Positions 1-12,245 of a stretch of DNA of 64,000 nt are shown piece after piece; position 1 is the first letter of the stretch, and every line of letters starts with the position of its first letter. The stretch is from Eopsaltria australis. Lineage: Eukaryota; Chordata; Aves; Passeriformes; Petroicidae. Both the position numbers and the translations under genes were made by a program. Where the stretch lies: positions 3,038,001 to 3,102,000 of the forward strand of contig JAVTVJ010000076.1 of assembly GCA_034509425.1 (NCBI GenBank), given 5' to 3'. Below the pieces are notes generated by a model. The model worked only from the letters and a program-made list of their open reading frames with translations. It ran no database searches and was not told where the DNA came from.

Positions 1-3000
1 TTATACAGCCTGTGCACACAATTCACACTTACCCTTGGAGTGAAAAAAAAAAAAAAGCATTGATTGAAGGAAGGACCAACTTCTTTTTTTTTTTTTTAAT
101 TAGAATTTAAACTAATGATCTTAAGACAGACTTGACAGTGCCAGACAAAGGTTGGCAGCTGACATCTGGGAATACTCTGACAGCATTCACTTGCCCCAGT
201 GCCCCAGAAACTAGGGCAGCTGAGGAAAAGGTGCCCATTGAGGAGTACAAGAATACCCAATCAAGTGTGACCTCCATCCTCATCTAAGATGAATCCTCAC
301 TATATAAACATTCACAGTATCTTCATCTCAAACAGGAAAGTTTAAGCCCCTTCCAGACAAATGCTGGACAGAACTAAGTACTACAAAGATTTTAATTGAT
401 AGTTTTACTGCACTTGTGCAGGTGACATTCAGGGCCACTTGGTACTCAGTAAGGTGAGACCTTGGACCACATTCTCACCATCAAATATGTAGCACTTTCC
501 TACTGTCCTCAACAGCAGTAGGACTGTTTCCTTAAGTTTCAGTGCTGAGAGACAATGAGGGCTTTTCTTCTCCACTGAAAATGAGGATTAAACACATATT
601 TATAGAAACATGGTTTTCACATGCTGTGCTGGATCAGTGCCAAGATGCTCTGCATACTGCAGGCTGATGCCGTATTCTCAACCCAACAAAACCCAGTAAC
701 ATGATCAGAAACAGATTTTGCAGTATGATTTTCATCTAAGGAAAGTCAGTGCCTATTGCCTAAGACTCAGTAGAGCTAATATTGCTGCCAAGATTATCTG
801 ACTACTGTCAGAATTGCTCATCTTTCAGCAGACATCTTGAAGTAGATGTTTTACCTGGTACCATTTCTCCAAGCTTTTCAAAATGACATGAACATTTTAT
901 AACAAGCTATTATAAAGCAAGTCTTTTTTTTCTTTGTCTCCCTTACAAAGACATGCATTAGAGGTTGGAGGTCAGGGACTTACCTGGAAGATTTGTGGAA
1001 ACTGAAGAAAATAAAATTAATCCCCCAAGAATAAGCCCAGTACAGTCCAACTTGCAGTGAGAAACAGCTGTTTACATGGTTTTGTAAACAGCATTTGGGT
1101 ACCCCAGGAAGAGAAACTACAGCAACATTTCTATAAAGAATTAGAAATTGTACTTTTAACTACTTCAAACTCTTCTCTTGGGAAGTGGTCATTGCTCAAA
1201 TAAATAGTTACTCTTTTCCCCAGAAGAAAGACTGATTGGATTATGTAGATATGGTACAGCACATTCCAGCTGTCCCTGCTTACCAAAGAAAATATATCCT
1301 TTCTCAATCTCTTTACCTCAAAAATTGTTTTATCTTAGTGTCTTTTGGGTGAAAGGGAAGGAGGATTCTTCCATTTTACATCCTATGAGACTTCTGTGTT
1401 AAATAGTGTTTCGAGCTGACTTTTACTTTATTAGCAGGCAATAAAGAGCTGTTGTGCTATTCTCCTTACTCCCCGCCCTCAATTTTCATACTCGCTGAAA
1501 TGAGTTCAGCAACCATCTGTAATTCCACTTCCAGCAAGCTGAATGTCAGAATTCCTGGGTTTTTTCAATGCTAGAGAGCTCTAGGGAAGCGACCATTAGC
1601 TTATTCAAATGTCAAGGGATGTGACATTTTCTACCACTGATACATCACCTTTCAACATGTGAAACTTGAAAAGTCCTCATGTCTCCAAAGCAAAGAGAGC
1701 ATAAAAGTAGCTTCTAATGTCTTCTCTGTCCCAGAGGAAGTGCATGCTTATGCACAAGTTCAAGGAAGAGCTGAGAAGACAAAACTTTCTTCAACTCTGT
1801 CCATGCTAGCAAAAAAGCATATGCTTTGAAATATGATAGCAAATACATTGTAAAGGCATCATGGAGAGAGTATGGGTGAGGTACATCTGTATTTTGCTGG
1901 TCAAAATGACTGCAGTGTTCTTTAGCCCTATACACACGTGGTCTGAAATAACCCAAAACATCTTAAGAAACTGACCTACCTCATTGCTGATGGCAGCAGA
2001 AGCATAACGTGGCTGTTTCTAACCCAGGCACACAAATTTCTGGGCTCTTGATCCAGTCAGTGATGTGTCTCTCTCTACAGCTGCATATGTGGATCACACT
2101 GTGGGTCACACTGAGGGTTCTGAAGAGTCAAGGATTTTTCACTGCTTAAGCATGCTGTGCTGCTTTCTGGACACATGCATAAAAGGGAAATAACAGAAAA
2201 TAAATAAGGTTGCATGGTTAGTGCTCCAGGGGTGCCAACTGTTGCTGTTTTACTGAGGCTTGAGAAATTTACTGATTTACTTAAAGTTGCAGCTCCTTGG
2301 GTCTGGTGTCTATACATCAGTTTTATTTTCATTTTTCAAGAATGATTCTATTTTTTTATGGCTGAAGAAGAAATTTTGAAGCTTGAAAAATATGAAGACA
2401 AATAAAAAAAGGAAGCCAAAAATACAGTAGGAGGTGGAAGGAAGAATTGGGTTTTCAGCTATTTGATAGTCTCCTGCATTTATCTCATGCATTTGGATGA
2501 AGCCTGGATTTGAATGTCCAGTATGTGCAAGACTGAGGTTGGAGAATAGTATTAAACAGCCCAAGATACACATATTCCAAAGAGATCAGATGTGTTTGGG
2601 AAGGAACAAGCCAAAGAATCATCCCATTTTCATGTCTCCCCTCTACCATTAGACTAGACTTTTGTGTAGATACTGGCACACCTAAAATGGGTAGGAATGT
2701 GTCAATTTTCAAGGACTCATCCCCAAAGCAAAGGACCTGCAGCTCTGGAATAGTGATTGCAGCTGCAACCTCACTTCTGTTGGCCATAGCATGTGCTGCA
2801 AGGAATACTGACTCCATAGATAAGGAGCATATTTGCCAATGATGCTTCCTCACTTCCATAAGAATCTGCCTAGGGGGGAATGTTGCAGAAGACTTTTCCA
2901 CTTCAGCCAACAGAAGCTCTGATCCTCACAGAGTTACATGTCCATGGCCAAACCCCCATCTACAAAGTGAGGATGATTTACTCATAAGGACAACAAGGAA

Positions 3001-5760
3001 ACATGGAAATGTCTATGAAATATAGTGTGTGTTGGCTCAGAATGTAGTGGGCCCAAGCTGGGTGGGGCACATGAGAATTTTTAGGGAAAGATGACAGTAT
3101 TCTGGATTTGAACTGTACGAGATATTTTGTGTTGAGCACCTTATTCAATGAATAGCACGTATTCCACACTGAAAAAATTCCACTGAGGTAATGTACTGAA
3201 CTAACCCCTGTAAATCAATGGGACTAAGAGAAATTTAGTGATGCATAGGTGCTGTGCAACATTTCCAAGGCAAAGAATTGGGACCAACATAGGAGTTAAT
3301 ACATGATATGTCTAATTCCAAGGTTTTTTCTGTTATCTTCTTTGTACGATTGTGGGCAAGATTAATCGCTGGACTTCACTTTTACCATATCTAAGAAAAT
3401 ATTCCACCTCTTTTTTTTAAATTCCTTCCTTTAAATTCCTTCCTGATATTCTTTGGGGACTCTTTCTTTACCCACATGAGAAAACTGCGACCATGTTTTT
3501 GTTTCATTACATGTTACTTTTGCAGTAAAAGAAGTATAAAGACAAAGCAACATTTTGCAGGCACACAGACCGTAAGGATTATTTTGATGGCATGTTGTCT
3601 CTCACAAACAAATTGCTGCTGACTTACTCTCCTGTTTCCTATCCTCATGTGCTGCATATACAGAGAGTCTTGTTTGCAAATTTCCACTTTCACTGCTCAG
3701 ACAAAAACACTGGAAAATGTACCACTGGGTTATGAACCAGTCAGTTTGCAGGAAATGTGCTGGCTGGCTCTTTCTGTCACAGTATCTGTCATAGGCATAT
3801 TACACATTTTCAGTCCAAAAATGAAGAAAAAAAAAGAAAAAAATACTTCAGCTACAAGCCTATTAAAACAAAGTGAATGCTTTTGCCATGATATAATTAG
3901 CCTCTGGAACTGTGTCAAAATAGGGGTTTCTGTTTTGTTTTCTATTTCATTTATGTACCTGTAACATATGGCCAACTACATAAGGGAGAAGTGGTTAAAA
4001 GGTAATCTTAGGGCACAGATCACTTGAAAGTTTTAGGTAACTGAAAAATATACTTTTGAAAAATATACCTTGTATACAAGAAAAAAAAATGTATTTGCCA
4101 GAGATTATGAAGATCCTATATCTGTACAGAAAACAGGATGCTTGAACCCAAGGTGAGCTAATAGAGCTGAAACCATCAGGTCATCTGAGATTTCAGCCTG
4201 CAGAGAGCATGTGGGAAGATTTCTAAGAAAAGCAAATGAGAAAGTAGGAGATTTCCTGATACTGCTTTGCCAAAGTTACTGGAGGTGCAATGACCATCAG
4301 GCGCGGCTGCCAACCGTCTCTTAAGTGTGTTGTCTTCAGCAGGGTAGCTCAGGGTTCACATATTGATAGCAGCCTTCCAAGGTTTCACCTTACCTGCACT
4401 AAAATCCACAGTGGTAACCTAGGTTAGATTGCACTGAGAATATTGCACACGCAGGTGCTCGATGTTGTACCTCAGGAGAGATCTTAGTGCTGCCAGCACG
4501 ACTGTGCCAACAGGACAACAGTGCCATCGAATGCCAAGCAGGTCACAGAAAGTTAAAGTCATCAGCATTTCAAAAGACTGGAGACCAACTGGTCAACAAC
4601 GTGCTGGTTCTGGAGAAAGGTTTTCTTCCTGCTGAATTCACAAATACCTAAGCAGGCTTCCGTGATAATTTGTTACCTATGCATGACAAGTGTAAATATA
4701 TATTTATAAACACTCATGGTGGTTCTCAAACTTTCTGGACTGATAGAATTTTGAAATCCTTGCAGGTGATCATATACCACTATATCCAACTTTTGACTGA
4801 AGGAGTTTTGTTAAATCCTGCTCAGAACCGTGGCCCAAGCTGTCAGTGGGCAATTTCCCTTGGGTCTCCACAGTACAGTTTTGGAATTACTAAATCAGCA
4901 CAAAACCTGCCATTTCACTGGTGAGGACAGATTTTGACACTGAGACTGGAAGTCAGCAATGTCAAGATAACTTTTCCGTGCCCTTCTATCCGTAATTCAT
5001 GAGTGGGGCTTCAAAACTGCTAAGCATTATCTCACTTCTCCCACTTTGATATCAGTAAAACATGGTTAGATGTGCCTTCACTCTAATGATGAGCTCTTCA
5101 CCATAATGATACATGGTGAATTAAGAGATTAGCCGAATGTCTTGCCTTTGTGGTGACAAGCATGACAAATGCATAATTTCAAAATTAAACATCTATGGAC
5201 AGAACAGCAGAAAAGGAAAAGCCAGAATCACTGCTCAGAGCCAGGCACTGAGGAATGGGCAGTCCTGTGTTATGGGTGCACCAACACAGCCCCCATGTGC
5301 CACCACACAGCTCTGTCCCTTCCCCATGGTTCATTTTTCACTTCTCCCACCACTTCAGGCTGTTATCCCTGAACCCCTTCAACTCAGCAAGCAGGAGCAA
5401 TTTCACGAAGACAAAATGTTTGGTCACTTGAGGTGGAACAGATGTGGCTATGCTGCCTCCAGGGGAGGGATGGAGGGCTTAGAGCACCTCTGTCTGTGGG
5501 CATGGTGCTGTGAAACCCCGTGCACTCTCTTACAAAGGGTCAGACTGCAGCACCCATGGGGGTTGCCCAGTTTTGGAGCCTATAAATATTCAGGTTCAGT
5601 CTGGTACATGGCTGCAGGCTGATGGGGTTTAATGCATTGAGAAGGTATCCTTATAGATTGAGAAAGCACAAGGAGATATTAAAGAACAGGAGTAAATAAG
5701 GCTTCAAAACCAGGAATGTGTAAAATACTTTATAATTAGTAAATGACCACACCAATTACA
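1..5760. other. Non-coding, AT-rich, no gene seen
   Basis: No gene, RNA gene or clearly classifiable transposon was seen here. The longest open frame (2485-2910, minus strand, 141 residues) has no recognisable domain, start context or neighbouring exon and is treated as chance. Small items visible are an A14 run at 43-56 followed 27 bases later by a T14 run at 84-97, and a 14-base near-tandem duplication (TTTAAATTCCTTCC) around 3417-3444. The stretch may be intergenic or the intron of a gene on either strand. Confidence 0.6.
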
Positions 5761-5772
5761 GCCATCTAGTGG
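5761..5772 (-). promoter_or_regulatory. CTCF core motif match, minus strand
   Basis: The minus strand reads CCACTAGATGGC, which fits the degenerate CTCF core CCASYAGRKGGC at all 12 positions. CTCF is the vertebrate insulator and loop-anchor protein. A motif match is not proof of binding, and no flanking upstream CTCF module was checked. A second perfect match on the opposite strand lies 2.2 kb to the right. Confidence 0.35.
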
Positions 5773-7813
5773 GCATATGTATTAAGCAATGAGCTGTCAA
5801 CAAAGTGATGTCCCTTGTATTATTGGAAAATGTGCCTCTTTCAAGCTCTGATCTATGTTCCTAATTAAACCAGGCACCACAGGCACCCAGGAACACAATG
5901 CTTTACAGGACAAGGGCTGAGCTGCAAAATTGGGATTCTTTTGCCAACTCCACTTAAGGCTGAAAGTATTTGCATGAAGAGCTTTGGCGTATCTCTGCTA
6001 GTAGTGTAAGCACAGGCTGCAATTGCAATAATTCTTCAGCATTTTAAGTGAAGGAATAAGAAAAAAAAAAGCTCTCCTTCTCCATGAACACTTTGCCTTG
6101 AATTTCAGCAGCAGGGGATGCATGTATTATTCAATCATACACCTACCACTACTATGAAGTTGCTCTTAATTATACTCCAAGTGGAACCTCTCAGGTAATC
6201 AGAATTCAGGGCTAATGCATAGCTATTCCCCTATCAATTTATAATAGACACAATTAATCCAATTTAGAATTTCAAGTTTTAGTGATTATTAAATGCAAAC
6301 AAGTGTTCATTTTTTTTGCTTGGGGGTGGCCATTTTTTTAAGTGCATCTTTTTTTATTGCTTAGAAATGTATAAAGTAACAATTGCCACAAAAGCAGTTA
6401 GAACATTAACATTAAGGAATCATGACAGAGCATGAACTTCAGTGTGCTTGGACTAAACCCTGTGGGAATTCACTTTACCCATCCTCCGTCTAAATGTCTG
6501 GGCAGTCCCCTTCACTTACTTTGTGCCTCTATTGCTCTGCTTTTGTTTTTGCCTCGGGAACTATTTACAGCACAACACTGATAATAAACTGGCAGGAATG
6601 ATCCAGTCAGAGATTCTCTGCTACCAACCAGCATCCTGGCATCTCTTTTGTTTCTTGAATTCCTACTAAACATGAAAGATCAAGTGATATGCTTATCAAA
6701 TTCCTTAAAGCAAGGAACCATATGTCACTCTTAACAGTGAATCAAAGCTTGTAGCTTATGGCAGTATGGTTCCCAGGAGGGAAAAAAGAAAAGAGAAAAA
6801 AAAAAAAAAAGCCAAAGCAAAGGTGCCTTTAGAATCAGAAGAAAAAAAACTAAAAATCTTTCCATGACTGAGAAGGCATTACATCTCTGAAAGCAAGAAT
6901 TGCAAAAAAATTTATCTCTTTCTTGCTTTTCCCTCCTAAGTTTAAAATATATCTGACCTATATAATTTTAATGTGAAGTTTCAGATTTACTGAAGTGTAA
7001 TCATATATTTTACTACATTACAACACAACATATTAATTCAAGGGTTTTGCACATCTTTAGAAACATGGATTAAATCTCCAAAACTGTTTGTATTTCATGC
7101 TCACTGTATATTTACAGATGATGCGCCTATCAGGACACTTATTTCCTTCCTGTAGGGTCTTAATGCAAAAGCAACCTTTAAAAACACAAAGGAAACGAAA
7201 TTAACCCTCTCCCCCCTCAAACTCAGCTTTTCTCCCAGGCAAGTGGAAGGAATAGCTGGGAAGAAAGGGAAGACAGAATTCACAATTGTTCTGAGGAATC
7301 TCAGCACTCTATATTTTTAGTCATCTCTGGCTGTCACAACTGTGAAGAAAATCCAAGCTGAGCTTCACTAGAGCAACGGCGTGGGCTTGGAACAGCAGAG
7401 CAGCCTGAAACAATCGCTCCAAGAAATATAAACTGCTGCACTCCTCACATCCAAGATGCTAACTCAGATGCTCATATGCTAACAGTGTTAACTATTTCAT
7501 GGCCCATCAGAGCACAGCAGAAAGCCTACGAAGCTCTGCACAGTTTGTGCCGAGCGCTTTTGCTTCGGTTTTCAGGATGCCCAGGAGGCCCTCCACAGGA
7601 GCAGCTGGTGTGGATTTCCAGCACATATGCTGCTCATGAACCAGGCCCACCCATCCACTCCCATGTTTTGCCACAGGACAGTGCTGGGTTGGGTGGAAAT
7701 GCCATCTGAGCCTTTTCTAGATGCAGAAGTAGCTCAAATACATCAATACAGTGATTCAACCAGACGATCTGCTCTGCACTAAGCAGTACTAAGCACTTGG
7801 ATCCAAAGCTGCC
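5773..7813. other. Non-coding, AT-rich, no gene seen
   Basis: No gene was seen. The part around 6180-6300 is rich in TAAT/ATTA cores of the kind bound by homeodomain proteins, and has few repeats, so it could be a conserved non-coding element. That is a guess without an alignment. A purine-rich stretch with an A16-type run lies near 6780-6812. Confidence 0.5.
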
Positions 7814-7867
7814 ATCCACAGCATGGAGAGGGCCAGTATCCAGTATCCACAGCATGGAGAGGGCCAG
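7814..7867. repeat. Short direct duplication, 23-base copies
   Basis: The 23-base word beginning ATCCACAGCATGG and ending GGGCCAG occurs at 7814-7836 and again, unchanged, at 7845-7867, giving a period of 31 bases. This looks like a small local duplication. The open frames that cross it on both strands have no recognisable protein content. Confidence 0.85.
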
Positions 7868-7981
7868 CCCACTGTGCAGCTGCGTGACCAGTGATGTCTG
7901 CCAGGTCCCTGATAGGTGGCCCTGGCGTACCCCCTGGGTCTCGATAAGGCCAATCTCCCTCCTCCTACATGGAAAGAGGGT

Positions 7982-7995
7982 CCACCAGGTGGCAC
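7982..7995 (+). promoter_or_regulatory. CTCF core motif match, plus strand
   Basis: CCACCAGGTGGCAC on the + strand satisfies the core CCASYAGRKGGC at 12 of 12 positions and continues with AC. Together with the minus-strand match at 5761-5772 it forms a divergently oriented pair 2.2 kb apart. Binding is inferred from the motif only. Confidence 0.4.
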
Positions 7996-8264
7996 AATGC
8001 TGTAGCAACTTCAAGGATTAGAAAAAGAACAAGTGCTCTTCAGTCATTATATTCCTCACTTCATTTTTTAATTAGGACACGTTAATTTGTTCCTTTATTT
8101 GTGAAGCTTGCCATTAAACGTCCTCAACATGAACTACGGAAAACTCAACATCCTACCAGAAATAAGCAAAATATGAACCTATGAAGTAAAAGAATAAAAA
8201 TACAAAAGAAAAATACAATTAAGCACACATTTTTAAAGCACTGAAAGTGCTTAATATCCTGAAC

Positions 8265-8335
8265 AAACTACTAAAGGAAGTGGTGAACTCCCCACCATTT
8301 GAGGTCTTTGGAGCAGGACTCTATACTTTTCCTGA
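8265..8335 (+). repeat. Possible degraded CR1-like fragment
   Basis: The run from AACTACTAAAGGAAGTGG through GAGGTCTTTGGAGCAGGACT resembles the segment of LINE 3' regions that reads gaagtggtggagtccccatccctggag in less decayed copies. No 3' terminal ATTCTATGATTCT follows. The similarity is short and recalled by eye, so another repeat family or chance is possible. Confidence 0.25.
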
Positions 8336-11300
8336 ATTTGTGCCTCAGACAAACACACATTTTGGGCTTCATGCAGGGTAACTGAATGAAATTAAATACC
8401 CTGTTACATGCAGGAAGTTCAGTGATTTAATGGCCCCACATTGCATTCAGCTTCTTGTATTCAGCTGCTCATAACTAAGGCCTTACTAAGGGCCAATGTT
8501 GTGTTGAAGTCTCCTGTTCTTTTTACATTTCCGTACGTGTATGTGGGTATCACGTCTATAGGAATTCGCCTTCCATGTTGCATTGTGTCACTGAAGTCAT
8601 GCAGCCTTTCCAGCGTAGAAGAGAGCAACACAAAGGCCAGCTCCATGGCCTTGGGTTCAGCACACATTCAGCAAGGCACAAGATTAACCATATCTCCTGG
8701 AGAAGCACAAGGTATCCTCATTATAGGGACTCCATCATGCATCAGATGCTCTATTTTTAAGCTTTTCTGCTGCAATAAGCCCAAGGCTGAGAGACAAGTC
8801 TAGGGACTTCCTTGACTTTAGACAGTGACATTGCACCTCAGTGATGTTTCTCCAATGCAAGGAATAACTTAGCTCTAGGTTGCAAATTTGACTTCAGGGC
8901 ATGTAGGATCAGCACAGTTGTAGCCATATTGAAAACACAGTCTTTCTGGTCAAAGCTTTCTCAAAAAGCCGAAATAGTAAAATCAGCCAGTTGAGCTTTT
9001 TCCAATGTAGGTACCTTTCCTCCGCACAGTTCTATTCTTGGACCTTTCTCTGCTGCTTCCAGTTTTCTCAGCCTTTCTGGGCCCACCACATTATATTTCT
9101 CAGATTTTCTTGTTGGTTTTTAGCCCTGCTACCCAGGTGTGATTATTTTCACAGCCGTGTTCAAGTCCATATCTTTTCCCAATCTTTTGGAAAAACTTGG
9201 TCTTTCTTTGCCTGCCGTCAGAGCTGCCTTGATCCAAGCTACCTTACCAGCAATGAACATTTCCACTGCATGTTGATAAATCAATTTAACTTTTGTCTGC
9301 TTAGTAAACTGAGCCAATCTACTCAGTGGCTCTTACAGAGAGGTAGACAGACAGACATACAGAGGTTAGGGCCACAGGTGGCCCATTACACTCAATCTCA
9401 CAGACTGAACTGAAGCAGGCACAAAAGCAGAGCAGGCATCATTTATCTACAGTCTAGGCTTCAGGGGTATTTTTAGGGCATCTATTGATGAAGTGGGAGC
9501 CAGTGATGGCAGAACACTTTGTGCGATTGTCAGAGAGAGGAGGTAACTTAGAAAAATTACTCAAAATGCTTTATTTGCCATCTGTATTATTAATACAGTA
9601 TGTGCTTTTTCAAAGAAAAGACAAGGTGAAATTGAGAAATTACTTGAAGGGGATAACAGAAATTGTAGGAAATAGGGGTGGAAAAAGATCTCAAATGCCA
9701 TTTACAACCACTTGCACAATTTGTGACAAATGGCAGGACAGTGGCCATCTTCAAAGAACAAGACAAAATTCTTCATAGTTCTCTGCAGGGTCTGAATCCT
9801 CCTTACCTTTTATATATGGGGCCACGTGAAGCATAACTGATCTTGAATATTGGTCACTTCACCCCCAAAATAAATCAGCTTTGCATGCAAATTTTAAGGA
9901 GAATGTGAGACACTTTAAGAGTTTATGTACCTGCATTTGTAGTTTATATACCTACATGCATTTCAAATTAGCTCTGTTAAACATATTGTTTAATCTAGCC
10001 CAGCTTTTTCTCAAGTGTTTATAGAAAAAAGCAACTGAAAATGGCCATTTTTAACATGTAAGGATGTGGTTTCACAATGCCAGGTGTTGCACCAGCAGAG
10101 AAACCTGGCTTCCTGAAGCAGTTGATGGGATGATCCCACAAGAGCTCTGTCAGCAGGAGGAAAAGCAGCACACCACAGCCTGGGGATACAAAAAATACCC
10201 AGTGTAAAGGGAGGAAAAGGTTTGAGGCCAAATTCTTTGTAAGATGAAACTCTTGTGTGGTTTACAAAGTATGGCAACAACTTGTGCGATTGGGAAATCT
10301 AACAAAAAAGTAAATCTGGAGAAACACCTTGAGAGCAGAGAGAAGGTCCAGCTTACTATATCTGTATTTTCTAATTCAACTACAAGAGGATTGCATACAT
10401 CAGGAAAACACAGTCCTAGAGACTGTGAGTCCTCATGATCATATTTGGCACAAATTTTAATATTATATTCCTATTTAAAACAACCAGGAGAAGTTAGGAG
10501 TAAGATGTAACAAAATCAAAGAAGAAACTATTTTTAATCAAGGAAGAGGGAAATTGAAGCTTTATGTCCCCTGAACCAAGCCAGAACAGTGGTGGGCACA
10601 ATTCAATTTTAGTGTCTCACTGAGGCACTGGAAGAGCTAAGGACATGCATGCATTGAAGTAAAATCAAAAGTTAACTTGCATGAGTTTCTTCCTTCTGCA
10701 ACCAATTTCGTAAGTAAGCAGTTAAACTTGCTAACTCATTGCTTGTTGCTTTAATTTCAAGCCTGCCTAGCTCTTGAAAAAATAATTCAGTAAATCTGAT
10801 AGGCAAAGAACCCATGCTTTTTCAGAAAACTTTCCTAAAAAGCACTGATACAGTTAAAACCCACTGGAGGTGCTGCAACCCAAAGTACAAGCATGAATCC
10901 CAGAAAACAGCCTGTGCTTCCCCCCATTCTGCAAAGGACAGGTATACTCTAAGATCTTTTCAGCTGGCATGGGTCACTTAAACATGATCAAAAAGCAGGA
11001 ATTTAAGAGGAAATCCATAGCCATGAAAAAAACCTGGTACTAGAAAAACTATCACAACATGTAAAGCACTTTTTTTTCCTCAATTTGCAGCACGTACTCG
11101 TCCAGTTTGGTTGACTCTTATTCTCAAATAGATGACAGCTTTTGAGTTATAATTATTTTTAATTGCTGTTTAAAGATATTTACACTCTTAAAGAATCATG
11201 ATTTTTCAGCATAATTAGGTACTGATTTCCAGAAACTGAGGATGTATTTACCAGCAAGCTGCAGTGATATCAAACAGAAAGCTATTTCTTTCATCCCATA

Positions 11301-11867
11301 CTCAATCTGTACTGGCAATCATCACCAGGACCTGTTTCTGGTGCCTGGAGTATCATTTGTTGACCAGGCAAACCCCAAAATCTGAACTTTATTTTCTCAG
11401 CCTTTATTTTGTGTGAAGAAACTTGTCATTTTGAACTCTACTGCAAGCACCATTGCATACCATCAGCATAAACCTTTCTCAAACATAGCACACATGCATC
11501 CTTTCATAAAAGGAGCAGCTTTCAGAGTTGATGCTCAACCAGACTTTCTACCACTGCTTACACTAAGCAGCTGAAGCGAGTTGTCAAATATGACAGACTG
11601 CACAGAGCAGTGATATAGCCCACCCACTTAGTTAACCAAGGGTTAACCACCCCATCTGACTAAACCTACTGAATGCCTTTTGAAGTTATCATCATTTGTG
11701 CTTTTGGCACGTGCAACCAGTTGAGTGCCCGTAGAGACAGCACCTGTGAAAATTAGTTTTTTCCAAGCCATCCTGATCCCAGCCTGGACCAGATGATGAA
11801 CTTTGGTCACTTCCCACTCCGGATACTACCACCAGAATAAAAGGTAAAAAATTCAACCTAAGTTCCA
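8336..11867. other. Non-coding, no gene seen
   Basis: No gene, RNA or classifiable transposon was seen. Open frames up to 140 residues (8991-9413) are compositionally ordinary translations of AT-rich DNA with no family resemblance. Some short pyrimidine-rich or AT-rich patches occur, but nothing repeats. Confidence 0.55.
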
Positions 11868-12245
11868 GGTGGAAAGGCTGAAAGAATCAGGCTTGTTAAG
11901 CCTGGAAAAGAGTGACCTAACTGTGACATTTCAGCACCTGAAGGGAGTCTACAAGAGACTCTTTACAAGAGCAAGTAGTGTCAAGGTAAGGGGGGATGGT
12001 TTTAAACTGAAAGAGAGTAAGTTTAGATTACACATAAGGAAGAAATTATTTACCATGAGGTTGGTGAGGCATTGGCACAGGTTGCCCCGAGAGGCTGTGG
12101 ATGCCACACCCCTGGAAGTGTTCAATTCCAGGCCCAATGGGGCTCTCAGCAACCTGGTCTAGTGGCAGGTGTCCCTACCCATGGTAGGGGGATGAAACTA
12201 GGTGATCTTTACAGTCCCTTCCAAGCCAAACCATTCTATGATTCT
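11868..12245 (+). mobile_element. CR1 LINE fragment, 3' end, plus strand
   Basis: This is the 3' end of a 5'-truncated CR1 non-LTR retrotransposon. Diagnostic blocks in order are GGAAAGGCTGAAAGAATC, AGCCTGGAAAAGAG, TTTCAGCACCTGAAGGGAG, a stretch at 12035-12100 that reads like the family's AGGAAGAAATTATTTACC ... GGTGAGGCATTGGCACAGG, then CAACCTGGTCTAGTGGCAGG, CCTACCCATGGTAGGGGG and the terminal CCATTCTATGATTCT at about 12231-12245. The open frame across it is remnant sequence, not a host gene. Truncation at the 5' side is normal for target-primed reverse transcription. Small indels against the remembered family show it is not recent. Confidence 0.95.

Noticed and set aside
5137..5622. 161-residue plus-strand frame
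   Set aside because: No recognisable domain, no splice or promoter context, and a composition typical of chance translation.
11869..12162. 97-residue frame starting MERLKES
   Set aside because: It lies wholly inside a CR1 fragment and translates the element's 3' end, not a host gene.
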